Assembly (NCBI RefSeq): GCF_028882275.1
Contig: NZ_JARBUT010000013.1
Coordinates: 62,001-126,000 of the forward strand
Source: Nocardiopsis sp. N85
Lineage (GTDB): Bacteria; Actinomycetota; Actinomycetes; Streptosporangiales; Streptosporangiaceae
Direction: 5' to 3'
Length of the DNA stretch: 64,000 bases
The position numbers were made by a program, and so were the translations under genes. The notes beneath the pieces were generated by a model. It ran no database searches. It had not been told where the DNA came from and saw only the letters and a program-made list of their open reading frames with translations. This document shows, one piece after another, positions 13,884 to 21,808 of the stretch. The first letter of the stretch is position 1. Every line of letters begins with the position of its first letter.

Positions 13884-14399
13884 GTGACATCGAGCGAGGA
13901 AGGAAGCGGTGCAGTGGCCGTGGCTGAGGCGCCTATCGACATCGAGGCCCTGGAGAACGAGGGCGACATCGCCGCGGACTACATCGAGGGACTTCTCGAC
14001 ATCGCGGACTTCGACGGCGACATCGACATGGACGTCGAAGGCGACCGTGCGATGGTCTCGGTCGTCGGGGCCACCCTCGATGAACTGATCGGCGAGGAGG
14101 GGGAGGTCCTGGAGGCACTCCAGGAGCTGACCCGACTGGCCGTGCACCGGGCGACGGGTGAACGCAGCCGACTGATGCTGGACATCGGTGGCTACCGGGA
14201 GGGGCGCCGCAAGGAGCTCTTCCGGGTCGGCGCCGAGGCGGCGGAGAAGGTCAAGGAGAGCGGGGAGGCTTACGACCTGGAGCCGATGACCCCGTTCGAG
14301 CGCAAGGTCGTCCACGACGCGGTCGCCGCGGCGGGCCTGCGCAGCGAGTCGGAGGGTGAGGAGCCCAACCGCTACGTGGTGGTCCACCCGGCCTCCTAG
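13884..14399 (+). CDS. jag: Jag/KhpB (EloR) family RNA-binding protein
   Basis: Cytoplasmic KH-R3H protein regularly encoded after yidC; homologues bind RNA and influence cell elongation. 171 residues from the GTG at 13884. The KH-like part has VVGATLDELIGEEGEVLEAL with a GEEG loop (about residue 75). The R3H region has FERKVVHDAV and ends in PNRYVVVHP. It is the last gene of the rpmH operon and is followed within 16 bp by a parS-containing palindrome that may also terminate transcription. Confidence 0.92.
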   Translation: MTSSEEGSGAVAVAEAPIDIEALENEGDIAADYIEGLLDIADFDGDIDMDVEGDRAMVSVVGATLDELIGEEGEVLEALQELTRLAVHRATGERSRLMLDIGGYREGRRKELFRVGAEAAEKVKESGEAYDLEPMTPFERKVVHDAVAAAGLRSESEGEEPNRYVVVHPAS

Positions 14400-14414
14400 A
14401 CCGGGGGAGACCCG

Positions 14415-14446
14415 AGGGGCGATGTTTCACGTGAAACATCGCCCCT
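14415..14446. promoter_or_regulatory. parS site 1 within a 32-bp perfect palindrome
   Basis: The ParB target TGTTTCACGTGAAACA (14423-14438) is extended on each side by 8 complementary bases, so the whole 14415-14446 is palindromic and is followed by TTCG. It begins 16 bp after the jag stop. It can therefore serve as ParB nucleation site on DNA and, as RNA, as a terminator-like hairpin for the rpmH-jag operon. Confidence 0.9.
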
Positions 14447-14483
14447 TTCGCATGCCACGATCTCGCCGACCCGACGGACGGAC

Positions 14484-14625
14484 CCGCCACCACAAGGGGG
14501 TGAAACGGAGGAAGGACCGTCTTCCTCCTCCCCAGTGGCAAAGGTGACCGCTTCCTTCGGTCCCGGGGGTGCTGGGGAAGCCGTCCGCGACCTTCGCTCC
14601 AGGAGGTTCGAGGAAGACGTGATCG
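14484..14625 (+). repeat. Left arm of a long inverted repeat around parS 2
   Basis: Aligns with the reverse complement of 14930-15070 with one single-base gap. By hand I count roughly three quarters identical positions, with the first 16 bases (beginning CCGCCACCACAAGG) perfect. The midpoint of the two arms is at about 14777, within about 5 bp of the centre of parS 2. The left arm also holds a small hairpin, GGAGGAAG/CTTCCTCC at 14508-14529. Confidence 0.7.
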
Positions 14626-14774
14626 CTGCATTCACCCCAGGGATGAAGGCGATTCTTATCCGCATGACCTGGGCCCGGCGGCGGACGGTGGGCCCCCTTC
14701 GGTCACTGGAGTGCTGAAGCGGCCGGGTGGTGAGGCATCGGGCAGGGTGTCGACATGTCCTTATGGCGACGCGA

Positions 14775-14790
14775 TGTTTCACGTGAAACA
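14775..14790. promoter_or_regulatory. parS site 2
   Basis: Perfect ParB target TGTTTCACGTGAAACA. It sits at the centre of the long inverted repeat and 20 bp after a TGTCGACA palindrome. Confidence 0.95.
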
Positions 14791-14929
14791 TCATCGAGGT
14801 CACGGCCGGACCTGAAGCCGCCGGTCCTCGACACCCCCGCCTCCTGAGGCGCTGGTCGAGGAGAACACGCCTTTACTTTTGAGTCGGGGTCGAGGGCATC
14901 CTTCTTTTGAGCCCTTGGGGCTGGCGCCG

Positions 14930-15070
14930 TAGATCGCTGTTCCCTGCACCCCCTGGGGCGGAGGCAGGGGGCACCGTCCCCTTCGCCCCCGGAACTCAAG
15001 GCAGCGGTGACCTTTCCCGCTGGGGCGCAGGAAGATGGCCCCTCCTCGGTTTCACCCCTTGTGGTGGCGG
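14930..15070 (-). repeat. Right arm of the long inverted repeat around parS 2
   Basis: Inverted counterpart of 14484-14625. Both copies, read outward from parS 2, translate to similar peptides containing EDGPSSVSP, but neither has a start codon or ribosome site. They may be diverged duplicates of a once-coding fragment or a small mobile repeat. Confidence 0.7.
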
Positions 15071-15514
15071 GGCCGCACGCGCCCGGTGTCCTCCCTTCCC
15101 GGAAACAGAAGCGTTCTGGGGTGGCGCGGGTCGGATGGGCGATCGCGCACCCGCCCCCGGCAGCACACCCTCACCACCCCGCACGTGCGCCCAACGCGCT
15201 CGCCCTGGGCTCTGCCGAGCGTCGACCGCGCCGTGGCCGGGAACGGGCCCACGCCCGCCAGGCCGCCGTCTCCACATGGCTCGGGAGGCCTACCTCATGG
15301 CGGTACCGTCTGCTGTCGTACCCTCTGCGGACACCCGCAGGGTCGTGGCACAGGTATCCGGGGAAAGGGGAAACCCTCCGGGGCCGGGCGGGAGCGGACG
15401 TCCGACGACCGAGGCCCAAGCGGAAGGAAACCAGCACCCCCCAGGCACCAGCCCCCGGCCAAGGGCCCACCTCCACCACCGGGCCCCGGCCCCAAGGCCT
15501 CCAGCCCCAGGGAG

Positions 15515-15554
15515 ACAGCGACCCCCCGGGTCCAAACAGCGACCCCCCGGGTCC
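15515..15554 (+). repeat. Tandem 21-bp repeat
   Basis: ACAGCGACCCCCCGGGTCC occurs at 15515-15533 and again at 15536-15554, period 21. No coding role is evident. Confidence 0.8.
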
Positions 15555-15705
15555 TGCCTGAGCGGTGATCCTCGGTCGTGGGCGGAAGACCATCCCCTTG
15601 CCGTGGTCGAAAAGGGACCCTCCGCGTCGGGGTGGGGAGGCGACACTCCCGGGGTGTGTCGTTCCCCTGACGGGGGCTGGGAGGGGGGGACGTTCGGGGA
15701 ATCGA

Positions 15706-15721
15706 TGTTTCACGTGAAACA
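15706..15721. promoter_or_regulatory. parS site 3
   Basis: Perfect TGTTTCACGTGAAACA extended to 22 palindromic bases. It lies 165 bp upstream of rsmG. Confidence 0.95.
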
Positions 15722-15884
15722 TCGGCACGCTCGCCCGCGTAGGATCGGTGGGGATCCTCCCCCCGTGCGTGCGGTGTTCTCTCCGACGCGGGGATCACCT
15801 TCATCGGCCTTCGGGTGCATGCCGCCTTCGCCGACGACCCGACCTTGGAAGTGAAAATGGAAGAGTTCCGACAGGTGGTGACCG

Positions 15885-16610
15885 ATGACCGTGGGCGCTG
15901 AGGAGTCCGGTGCCGTGCCGCCCGAGCCTCCCGTCGAGGCGGTGGAGATCTTCGGCGATGCCCTGCCGAAGGCGCGGCGCTATGCCGAACTGCTCGCCGA
16001 CGACGGCGTGCGGCGCGGGCTGATCGGACCACGCGAGGTGCCCCGCCTCTGGGAGCGGCATCTCATCAACTGCGCGGTGGTCGAGGAACTCCTCCCCGAG
16101 GGGGCGGAGGTCGTCGACATCGGTTCCGGTGCGGGCCTGCCCGGTCTGGTGCTCGGCCTGCTCCGTCCCGACGTGCGGATGATCCTCCTGGAGCCGCTGT
16201 TGCGTCGGACGGTCTTCCTGGACGAGGCGGTCGAGATCCTGGACCTGCCCAACGTCGAGGTACGGCGGGGGAGGGCCGAGGAGGCGCACGGCGATCTCCT
16301 CACCGACTTCGTGACCGCGCGGGCGGTCGCGCCGTTGCCGCGGTTGGCCGGGTGGGCGCTCCCGCTGTTGCGCAAGGGCGGCAGTCTGCTGGCGCTCAAG
16401 GGCGAGCAGGCGGAGGCCGAACTCGTCGCCGCGGAGCAAGCCGTTTCAAAACTGCGGCCCAACGTTAGCGATGTGATCAGGGTCGGCCGGGGTAAAGTCG
16501 AACCCGCTACCACGGTCGTTCGCGTCACGGTGACATCCGACGGTGGTCCGTCCCCGTCAGGGTCGCAGAAGTCGCGGGACGGCAAGAAGAAGCGCGGACG
16601 GAAGAGGTGA
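15885..16610 (+). CDS. rsmG: 16S rRNA (guanine527-N7)-methyltransferase RsmG
   Basis: SAM-dependent methyltransferase for m7G527 of 16S rRNA; loss gives low-level streptomycin resistance in several bacteria. 241 residues. The substrate-side motif is RLWERHLINCAVVEELLP, and motif I is VVDIGSGAGLPGLVLGL (about residues 73-89). TARAVAPLPRLAGWALPLL and GSLLALKG follow. The C-terminal 25 residues are Lys/Arg-rich, an extra tail. Start ATG at 15885. Its stop overlaps the GTG start of parA (GTGA), so it is the head of a rsmG-parA-parB unit. Confidence 0.95.
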   Translation: MTVGAEESGAVPPEPPVEAVEIFGDALPKARRYAELLADDGVRRGLIGPREVPRLWERHLINCAVVEELLPEGAEVVDIGSGAGLPGLVLGLLRPDVRMILLEPLLRRTVFLDEAVEILDLPNVEVRRGRAEEAHGDLLTDFVTARAVAPLPRLAGWALPLLRKGGSLLALKGEQAEAELVAAEQAVSKLRPNVSDVIRVGRGKVEPATTVVRVTVTSDGGPSPSGSQKSRDGKKKRGRKR

Positions 16611-17581
16611 ACTCATTCGTGCCCCACAATCCAACCGACAGTTCTGATGTTTCACGTGAAACATCCGCCTACGGAGACCTGCTCGATGTTTCACGTGAAA
16701 CATCGTCCTACGGCGAGAACCCCGATACTCCACTCGCCCGTGCGGCACAGGCCGCCATGGCCTCCCGCGGGCACACCGAGATGTGGCCTCGCCCCGAAGC
16801 CTGCCGCGTGATCGGCGTCGCCAACCAGAAGGGCGGCGTCGGCAAGACCACGACGACGGTCAACATCGCCGCCGCTCTGGCGATGCACGGCCAGCGCGTC
16901 CTGGTCGTCGACCTCGACCCGCAGGGCAACGCCTCCACCGCCCTGAGCATGGAGCGCAACAACCAGACCCGCTCGATCTACCACTGCCTGGTGGAGGACG
17001 AGGAGATCCGCAAGCTGGCCCAGCCGGTCCCGGACATCCCCGGACTCTGGTGCGCCCCGGCGACCATCGACCTGGCCGGCGCGGAGATCGAACTCGTCTC
17101 CCTGGTGGCCAGGGAGGCCCGCCTCAAGCGGGCGTTCGCCGCTTACGACACATCGGATCTGGACTACATCCTCATCGACTGCCCGCCCTCGCTCGGCCTG
17201 CTCACGGTCAACGCGATGGTGGCCTGCGACGAGGTCATGATCCCGATCCAGTGCGAGTACTACGCGCTCGAAGGTCTGGGTCAGCTGCTCAGCAACGTCA
17301 AGCTGGTCCAGTCCCACCTGAACCCCGGGCTGGCGGTCAGCACCATCCTGTTGACGATGTACGACGGTCGGACCCGGCTCTCCCAGCAGGTGGCCGACGA
17401 GGTGCGCTCGCACTTCGGCGACACCGTCCTGAAAACGGTCATCCCCCGAAGCGTGCGCGTTTCCGAGGCGCCCAGCTATGGCCAGTCGGTGATGACCTAC
17501 GACGCGTCCTCCACCGGTGCCGTCGCCTATCTGGACGCGGCTCGGGAGATCGCCTACCGGGCGAAGGACGTGCGGCGCTGA
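16607..17581 (+). CDS. parA: Chromosome-partition ATPase ParA
   Basis: Walker-type ATPase that moves ParB-bound origins. 324 residues from the GTG at 16607, which overlaps the rsmG stop and follows GGAAGAG. The deviant Walker A is KGGVGKTT (about residues 75-82). LVVDLDPQGNASTAL and LIDCPPSLGLLTVNA (Walker B region) follow. The first 50 residues are a non-conserved tail carrying DVSRETS twice, because two parS sites lie in the coding sequence. If translation instead began at the ATG at 16758 (M-A-S-R-G-H-T-E-M) the parS sites would be in the leader; the overlap favours the longer form. Confidence 0.96.
   Translation: MNSFVPHNPTDSSDVSRETSAYGDLLDVSRETSSYGENPDTPLARAAQAAMASRGHTEMWPRPEACRVIGVANQKGGVGKTTTTVNIAAALAMHGQRVLVVDLDPQGNASTALSMERNNQTRSIYHCLVEDEEIRKLAQPVPDIPGLWCAPATIDLAGAEIELVSLVAREARLKRAFAAYDTSDLDYILIDCPPSLGLLTVNAMVACDEVMIPIQCEYYALEGLGQLLSNVKLVQSHLNPGLAVSTILLTMYDGRTRLSQQVADEVRSHFGDTVLKTVIPRSVRVSEAPSYGQSVMTYDASSTGAVAYLDAAREIAYRAKDVRR
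16648..16663. promoter_or_regulatory. parS site 4 (inside parA)
   Basis: Perfect TGTTTCACGTGAAACA inside the 5' coding part of parA, read in frame as part of D-V-S-R-E-T-S. 39 bp from the next site. Confidence 0.95.
16687..16702. promoter_or_regulatory. parS site 5 (inside parA)
   Basis: Second perfect parS within parA, same frame, 39 bp after site 4 (centre to centre), i.e. 13 codons apart. Confidence 0.95.
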
Positions 17582-17651
17582 TCCGTGCGTATGTGGACCC
17601 GGCCGTCCCGGCCGGGTGTGAACCGTGTGAGAAGTGTGGAGGGAAGTACCG

Positions 17652-18620
17652 GTGAGCCAGCGACCTCGCGGACTGGGCAAGGGATTGGGGGCGCTCATCC
17701 CGTCGGGGCCGCCTGCGGCTCCCATGGGGTCCGAGGCCGTTCCGGAGACGGTCAACGGGACGGCGGCCGTGTCCGGCGGCCCGGTGCCCATGCCGGACGG
17801 CACCTACCTTGAGGAGATCCCGCTCGCCGACATCCGCCCCAACCCCCGGCAGCCGCGGGTCCACTTCGATGACGACGCCCTGGAGGAGCTGCGCAACTCC
17901 ATCGTCGAGGTCGGTGTCCTCCAGCCGGTGGTGGTGCGCGAGCTGTCGTCGGGGGAGGGGCACCGCTTCGAGCTGATCATGGGGGAGCGGCGGTTCCGGG
18001 CCAGTCACATGGCGGAGAGGGAGACGGTCCCCGCCATCGTCCGCAAGACGAGGGACGACGAACTCCTGCGGGAGGCGCTGCTGGAGAACCTGCACCGGCA
18101 GCAGCTCAACCCGCTGGAGGAGGCCGCCGCCTACCAGCAGATGCTGGACGACTTCGGTACCACCCAGGGCGAGCTCGCCCAGCGGGTGGGCAAGTCACGG
18201 ACGCACGTCACGAACACCCTGCGGTTGCTCCAGCTCCCCGCGAGCCTGCACAACAAGGTGGCCTCCGGTGTGATCAGCGCCGGGCACGCCCGTGCCCTGC
18301 TGAGCCTCAAGGAGCCCGAGGCGATGGAGCGAATGGCCGAGCGGGTCATCCAGGAGGGCCTGTCGGTCCGTTCCCTGGAGGAGATCGTCGCGCTGCGGGA
18401 GAAGGGGCACGACGTCGAGAGGGCGGAGCGGATCCGCAAGGCCTCGCTCAAGGCGATCACCCCTCCGCACGTCGAGGAGTGGGCGACCGCCCTGGCCGAC
18501 CGGCTCGACACGACGGTCAAGGTCGACCTGGGCAAGCGCAAGGGCAAGATCGTGGTGGAGTTCGCCTCGGTCGAGGACCTGGAGCGCATCATCGAGCAGA
18601 TGGGCGCCCGCAAGGCCTGA
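17652..18620 (+). CDS. parB: Chromosome-partition protein ParB
   Basis: CTP-dependent DNA clamp that loads at parS and spreads. 322 residues from the GTG at 17652 (S-Q-R-P-R-G-L-G-K-G-L-G), with GGAGGG 8 nt upstream. The N-terminal RGLGKGLGALIP is the ParA-contact motif. The CTP-binding box is GERRFRASHMAE (about residues 112-123). The helix-turn-helix region runs through QGELAQRVGKSRTHVTNTLRLL, and a C-terminal dimerisation domain ends the protein. It follows parA by 70 bp. Confidence 0.96.
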   Translation: MSQRPRGLGKGLGALIPSGPPAAPMGSEAVPETVNGTAAVSGGPVPMPDGTYLEEIPLADIRPNPRQPRVHFDDDALEELRNSIVEVGVLQPVVVRELSSGEGHRFELIMGERRFRASHMAERETVPAIVRKTRDDELLREALLENLHRQQLNPLEEAAAYQQMLDDFGTTQGELAQRVGKSRTHVTNTLRLLQLPASLHNKVASGVISAGHARALLSLKEPEAMERMAERVIQEGLSVRSLEEIVALREKGHDVERAERIRKASLKAITPPHVEEWATALADRLDTTVKVDLGKRKGKIVVEFASVEDLERIIEQMGARKA

Positions 18621-18636
18621 GCACGTGTCGATTCAT

Positions 18637-18680
18637 CGACTCGGCCCTGATGTTCCACGTGGAACATCAGGGCCGAGTCG
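18637..18680. terminator. 44-bp perfect palindrome with variant parS, after parB
   Basis: The whole stretch 18637-18680 equals its own reverse complement. Its centre is TGTTCCACGTGGAACA (18651-18666), a parS with the two symmetric changes T to C and A to G. It starts 16 bp after the parB stop. It could be a terminator stem and/or a weak ParB site. No U-run follows. Confidence 0.75.
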
Positions 18681-18739
18681 CTCAGGTGGCCCTGGGCCGC
18701 CTGGCGAGGGGGGGTTCCTCCCCGTGCTCACGAGAGTGA

Positions 18740-18774
18740 CGAAAGGCCCCCAGGGGCGACCTGGGGGCCTTTCG
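18740..18774. terminator. Bidirectional terminator between parB and trxA
   Basis: 15-bp perfect stem (18740-18754 with 18760-18774), 5-nt loop. The stem starts CGAAAG and ends CTTTCG, so each strand has a short A- or T-rich side. It lies between the convergent parB and trxA. Confidence 0.85.
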
Positions 18775-18782
18775 CGAATCGC

Positions 18783-19106
18783 CTACAGGTACTCGGCCAG
18801 CTCGGCTTCGAGGAGGCGCTTGGGCTTGGCGCCGATGATCTGCTTGACGACCTCGCCGTCCTTGTACAGGTTCATGGTCGGCAGCGACATCACGCCGTAG
18901 GCCCGCGGGGTCTCCGGGTTCTGGTCGGTGTTGAGCTTGACGACCTCGATCTTCTCGCCGTGCTCCTGGGCGAGCTTGTCCAGGACCGGGGCCATCTGCT
19001 TGCACGGCCCGCACCAGTCGGCCCAGAAGTCCACCAGGACGGGCTTGTCGCTCTTGAGGACCTCGACCTCGAAGGTGGCGTCGGTGACGGTCTTGACGGC
19101 GGACAT
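18783..19106 (-). CDS. trxA: Thioredoxin
   Basis: 107-residue disulfide reductant. Active site WCGPC at residues 31-35, within VLVDFWADWCGPCKQMAP. The cis-proline loop is GVMSLPTMNLYKDGE. ATG at 19106 with AAGGAG six bases upstream. It follows trxB by 67 bp; together they form the thioredoxin system at the end of the sigM gene block. Confidence 0.97.
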   Translation of the reverse strand: MSAVKTVTDATFEVEVLKSDKPVLVDFWADWCGPCKQMAPVLDKLAQEHGEKIEVVKLNTDQNPETPRAYGVMSLPTMNLYKDGEVVKQIIGAKPKRLLEAELAEYL

Positions 19107-19173
19107 GGTTCTCCTTGTTCGATGAGACCTGTTGGCGGGGCCGGGCCCGTGCGGGCGGGCGGCCGGTGGGGTT

Positions 19174-20106
19174 CTAGTTGCCGTGCTCGGCGAGGAAGCG
19201 CTCGGCGTCCAGGGCGGCGGCGCAGCCCGTGCCGGCGGCGGTGATCGCCTGCCGGTAGCTGTGGTCGACGACGTCGCCGGCGGCGAAGACGCCCTCCAGG
19301 TTGGTGCGGGTGGAGGGGGAGTCCACCTTGACGTAACCCTCGTCGTCGAGCTCGATCTGGTCGCGGATCAGGTCGACCCGCGGGTCGTGGCCGATGGCGA
19401 CGAACACACCGGTGACGTCGAGGGTGCCGTCCTCGCCGGTCTTGTTGTCGTGGATCTTCAGCCCGCTGACCCTGTCGGTGCCGAGGACCTCGACCACCTC
19501 GGTGTTCCACAGGAAGGAGATCTTCTCGTTGGCGAAGGCACGCTCGGCCATGATGCGGCTGGCGCGCAGCTCGTCCCGACGGTGGATCACGGTCACGGAC
19601 TTGGCGAAGCGGGTGAGGAAGAGGGCCTCCTCCATGGCGGTGTCGCCGCCGCCGATCACCGCGATGTCCTGGTCGCGGAAGAAGAACCCGTCGCAGGTGG
19701 CGCACCAGGAGGTGCCGCGGCCGGACAGTTCCTTCTCACCCGGCACGCCGAGCTCGCGGTAACCGGAGCCGGTGGCGAGGATGATCGTGTGCGCGAGGAA
19801 GGTCTCACCGCCGGCGGTGACCTCCTTGACGGGCTTGGTCAGGTCCACGGCGGTGACGTCCTCGGGGACCAGCTCGGCACCGAAGCGCTCGGCCTGCTTG
19901 CGCAGGTTGTCCATGAGGTCCGGGCCCATGATGCCGTCGGGGAAACCGGGGAAGTTCTCCACCTCGGTCGTGTTCATCAGCGCGCCGCCCGCGGTGATGG
20001 AGCCCTCGAACACCAAGGGGCGCAGTTCGGCTCGGGCGGCGTAGACGGCGGCGGTGTACCCCGCCGGTCCGGAACCGATGATGATGACATTGCGGACGTC
20101 ACTCAC
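19174..20106 (-). CDS. trxB: Thioredoxin reductase (NADPH)
   Basis: FAD enzyme that reduces thioredoxin with NADPH, 310 residues. FAD motif [10 protein letters not shown] (about residues 11-20). Redox motif CATC in [11 protein letters not shown] (about 135-138), NADPH motif [10 protein letters not shown], and FAD motif [10 protein letters not shown] near the end. GTG start at 20106 (S-D-V-R-N). A strong hairpin at 20288-20315 separates it from the anti-sigma gene upstream, so it probably has its own promoter. Confidence 0.96.
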   Translation of the reverse strand: MSDVRNVIIIGSGPAGYTAAVYAARAELRPLVFEGSITAGGALMNTTEVENFPGFPDGIMGPDLMDNLRKQAERFGAELVPEDVTAVDLTKPVKEVTAGGETFLAHTIILATGSGYRELGVPGEKELSGRGTSWCATCDGFFFRDQDIAVIGGGDTAMEEALFLTRFAKSVTVIHRRDELRASRIMAERAFANEKISFLWNTEVVEVLGTDRVSGLKIHDNKTGEDGTLDVTGVFVAIGHDPRVDLIRDQIELDDEGYVKVDSPSTRTNLEGVFAAGDVVDHSYRQAITAAGTGCAAALDAERFLAEHGN

Positions 20107-20287
20107 GCTCGTAGGCCCTTCACACGATCAGATGCCCCGGCCACGGGATGGTGACCTCGGGGGAGAGTCGGTATAGCACAACCGATGGTAGGCGCACCTG
20201 ATTCCCATGGACACATCCGCCCTGGTTACGGGGGCGGGGTATGCCGAAGGCCCGGTACGGCGGGAGGTCCGGCGATCCGTCGGCGAA

Positions 20288-20315
20288 TCGTCCTGTCGAC
20301 GTGTCGACAGGACGA
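20288..20315 (-). terminator. Hairpin after the sigM-anti-sigma operon
   Basis: 13-bp perfect stem with a 2-nt loop, beginning 11 bp past the anti-sigma stop on the minus strand. It includes one of the recurrent TGTCGACA palindromes (20302-20309). There is no U-run. Confidence 0.6.
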
Positions 20316-20325
20316 CGCGGGCCGT

Positions 20326-21162
20326 TCAACGGGTGGTGAAGGTCTCCTGCTCCAGGACGCCGTCGGGGCTCTCGCAACCGGCCGGGTCCACCACGTACAC
20401 CTCGGTCGTGTCGCCCATCGGGGCGAACAGGACCCAGGCCGGTGCCCCCTCGAACCGGGCGTCGTCGACCAGGGTGAAGCGCACCCCCAGGCGCTCGCCC
20501 AGGGACACCGCGCACTCCTCGATGAGGATGGAGCCGTCCTGCGCCTCCTCCTCGGCGCCGTACCCGCTCTCGGGGACGGTCGCGTCGAGCACGTCGGCGG
20601 CCTGGTCCGCCAGATCCTTCGAGGTGTAGTCGGTGCCGCTGCCCACGATCTCCGGCTTGTAGGGCTGGGCGGCGTCGGGTACGGCCTCCTCGGCCTGCTC
20701 CTCTTGCAGCAGGGGCGCGGCGCTGCCGCCGACGGCGGATTCCTGCTGGGTGGACATCACCGCGTTGAGCACGGCCCCGCCTCCACCGACGACGACCGCG
20801 CCCGCGGCGGCGAGCATCATCAGCCGGGGCAGGTTCATCCCGTTGAAACCGCGCTTCTTCGGGCGGGTGAACGGAACGACCGGTGCCACCGGTCCGCCCG
20901 TCTCCGTAGCGGTGTCGTCGGAGCCGGCACGTTCGCGCACCGCCTCGTCGATACGTCGGTCGAGGAGGTCGGCGACGTCCTGTGGCATGGGAGGGACCGG
21001 CGGCACGTCGGCGAGCACACCGCTGACGGCGGTGAGCTCGTCCAGTGTCGCCGCGCAGAGCGCGCAGGTCTCTATGTGGTGGGCAACGGTGCGTTCCTCG
21101 TCGGGCTCCAGTAGCTCCTCGGCGAAGAAGGCGAGTGCCTCCACGTCAGGATGGGACGTCAC
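20326..21162 (-). CDS. Membrane anti-sigma factor for the adjacent ECF sigma factor
   Basis: 278 residues. The N-terminal zinc-binding anti-sigma motif is H-H-I-E-T-C-A-L-C (H-x3-C-x2-C, about residues 28-36). A basic stretch (RPKKRGFNG) is followed by one membrane segment LMMLAAAGAVVVGGGGAVLN. The outer domain of about 140 residues is acidic. The GTG start at 21162 overlaps the sigM stop as GTGA, so the two are translationally coupled, as sigma/anti-sigma pairs usually are. An AGGAGG lies 12 nt upstream. By position it corresponds to the gene after sigM in mycobacteria. Confidence 0.85.
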   Translation of the reverse strand: MTSHPDVEALAFFAEELLEPDEERTVAHHIETCALCAATLDELTAVSGVLADVPPVPPMPQDVADLLDRRIDEAVRERAGSDDTATETGGPVAPVVPFTRPKKRGFNGMNLPRLMMLAAAGAVVVGGGGAVLNAVMSTQQESAVGGSAAPLLQEEQAEEAVPDAAQPYKPEIVGSGTDYTSKDLADQAADVLDATVPESGYGAEEEAQDGSILIEECAVSLGERLGVRFTLVDDARFEGAPAWVLFAPMGDTTEVYVVDPAGCESPDGVLEQETFTTR

Positions 21163-21785
21163 GATGGGTTGGCACCTCCTCTCCCAGTTGTGACGTCTCG
21201 GGGGGGATGAGGGTTCCTCAGGTGGGCCAGAGACGGAAGAAGTTTGGCGCGACCTCGCGCACATCGGCTCTTGACCGTGCCCGTCGCCACATCGAGGATC
21301 TGCGCGGCCTCCTCCACCCGGTAGCCGAGCATGTCGACGAGGGTGAGGGCCATGCGCTGGTCGAGGGGGAGGGTCTCCAGGGCGGCGTGCACGTCCAGGC
21401 GCGCCTCGGTCTGGGAGGCGTGGTCGGGTCCGCCGCCGACGCGGCCCAGCCGGTCGTTGGAGAGCACGTCGAGGGTGTCGTCCTCGGTGGGGGTGGACGG
21501 GCGCGCCTTGCGGCGGCGCAGCCGGTCGTGGCAGGCGTTGACGACGATGCGGTGCAGCCAGGTGGTCACCTGGGACTCGCCGCGGAAGCGGTCGGCCGAG
21601 CGGAACGCGGACAGGAACGCGTCCTGGAGGGCGTCCGAGGCCTCCTCGCGATCACCCATCATGCGCACGGCGACGGCCCAGAGACGATCCCGGTGGCGTC
21701 GCACGAGCACCGCGAACGCCTGGTCGTCACCCTGGGTGTGTCTTGTCAGAAGCTCCCGGTCAGGAAGCTCTTGGACCGCGTCCAT
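21159..21785 (-). CDS. sigM: ECF RNA polymerase sigma factor SigM
   Basis: 208-residue group 4 sigma factor. Region 2 contains AFAVLVRRHRDRLWAVAVRM and DALQDAFLSAFRSADRF. Region 4 contains LPLDQRMALTLVDMLGY and the HTH VEEAAQILDVATGTVKSRCA. The position between murJ/pseudokinase and trxB matches mycobacterial sigM, which responds to envelope and redox stress. I infer the same broad role. ATG at 21785 has a weak ribosome site and lies 23 bp after the pseudokinase stop, so it may be translated from a common message. Confidence 0.88.
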   Translation of the reverse strand: MDAVQELPDRELLTRHTQGDDQAFAVLVRRHRDRLWAVAVRMMGDREEASDALQDAFLSAFRSADRFRGESQVTTWLHRIVVNACHDRLRRRKARPSTPTEDDTLDVLSNDRLGRVGGGPDHASQTEARLDVHAALETLPLDQRMALTLVDMLGYRVEEAAQILDVATGTVKSRCARGRAKLLPSLAHLRNPHPPRDVTTGRGGANPS

Positions 21786-21808
21786 CAGTGTCGATCACAT
21801 ATCCCCGT

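Larger units (their letters stand above)
14400..15884. other. 1.5-kb gene-poor jag-rsmG spacer with three parS sites
   Basis: I find no convincing gene here although open frames exist on both strands; none has a ribosome site and family features. It contains parS sites at 14423, 14775 and 15706, an inverted repeat pair (14484-14625 and 14930-15070), a tandem 21-bp repeat at 15515-15554 and a TGTCGACA at 14748. From memory this gap is short in Streptomyces and Mycobacterium, so the length is unusual. Confidence 0.6.

Noticed and set aside
14907..15854. Open frames in the jag-rsmG spacer, including one reading through parS as MFHVKH
   Set aside because: No ribosome site, no domain, translation is Pro/Gly/Arg noise; MFHVKH and DVSRET are simply parS translated.
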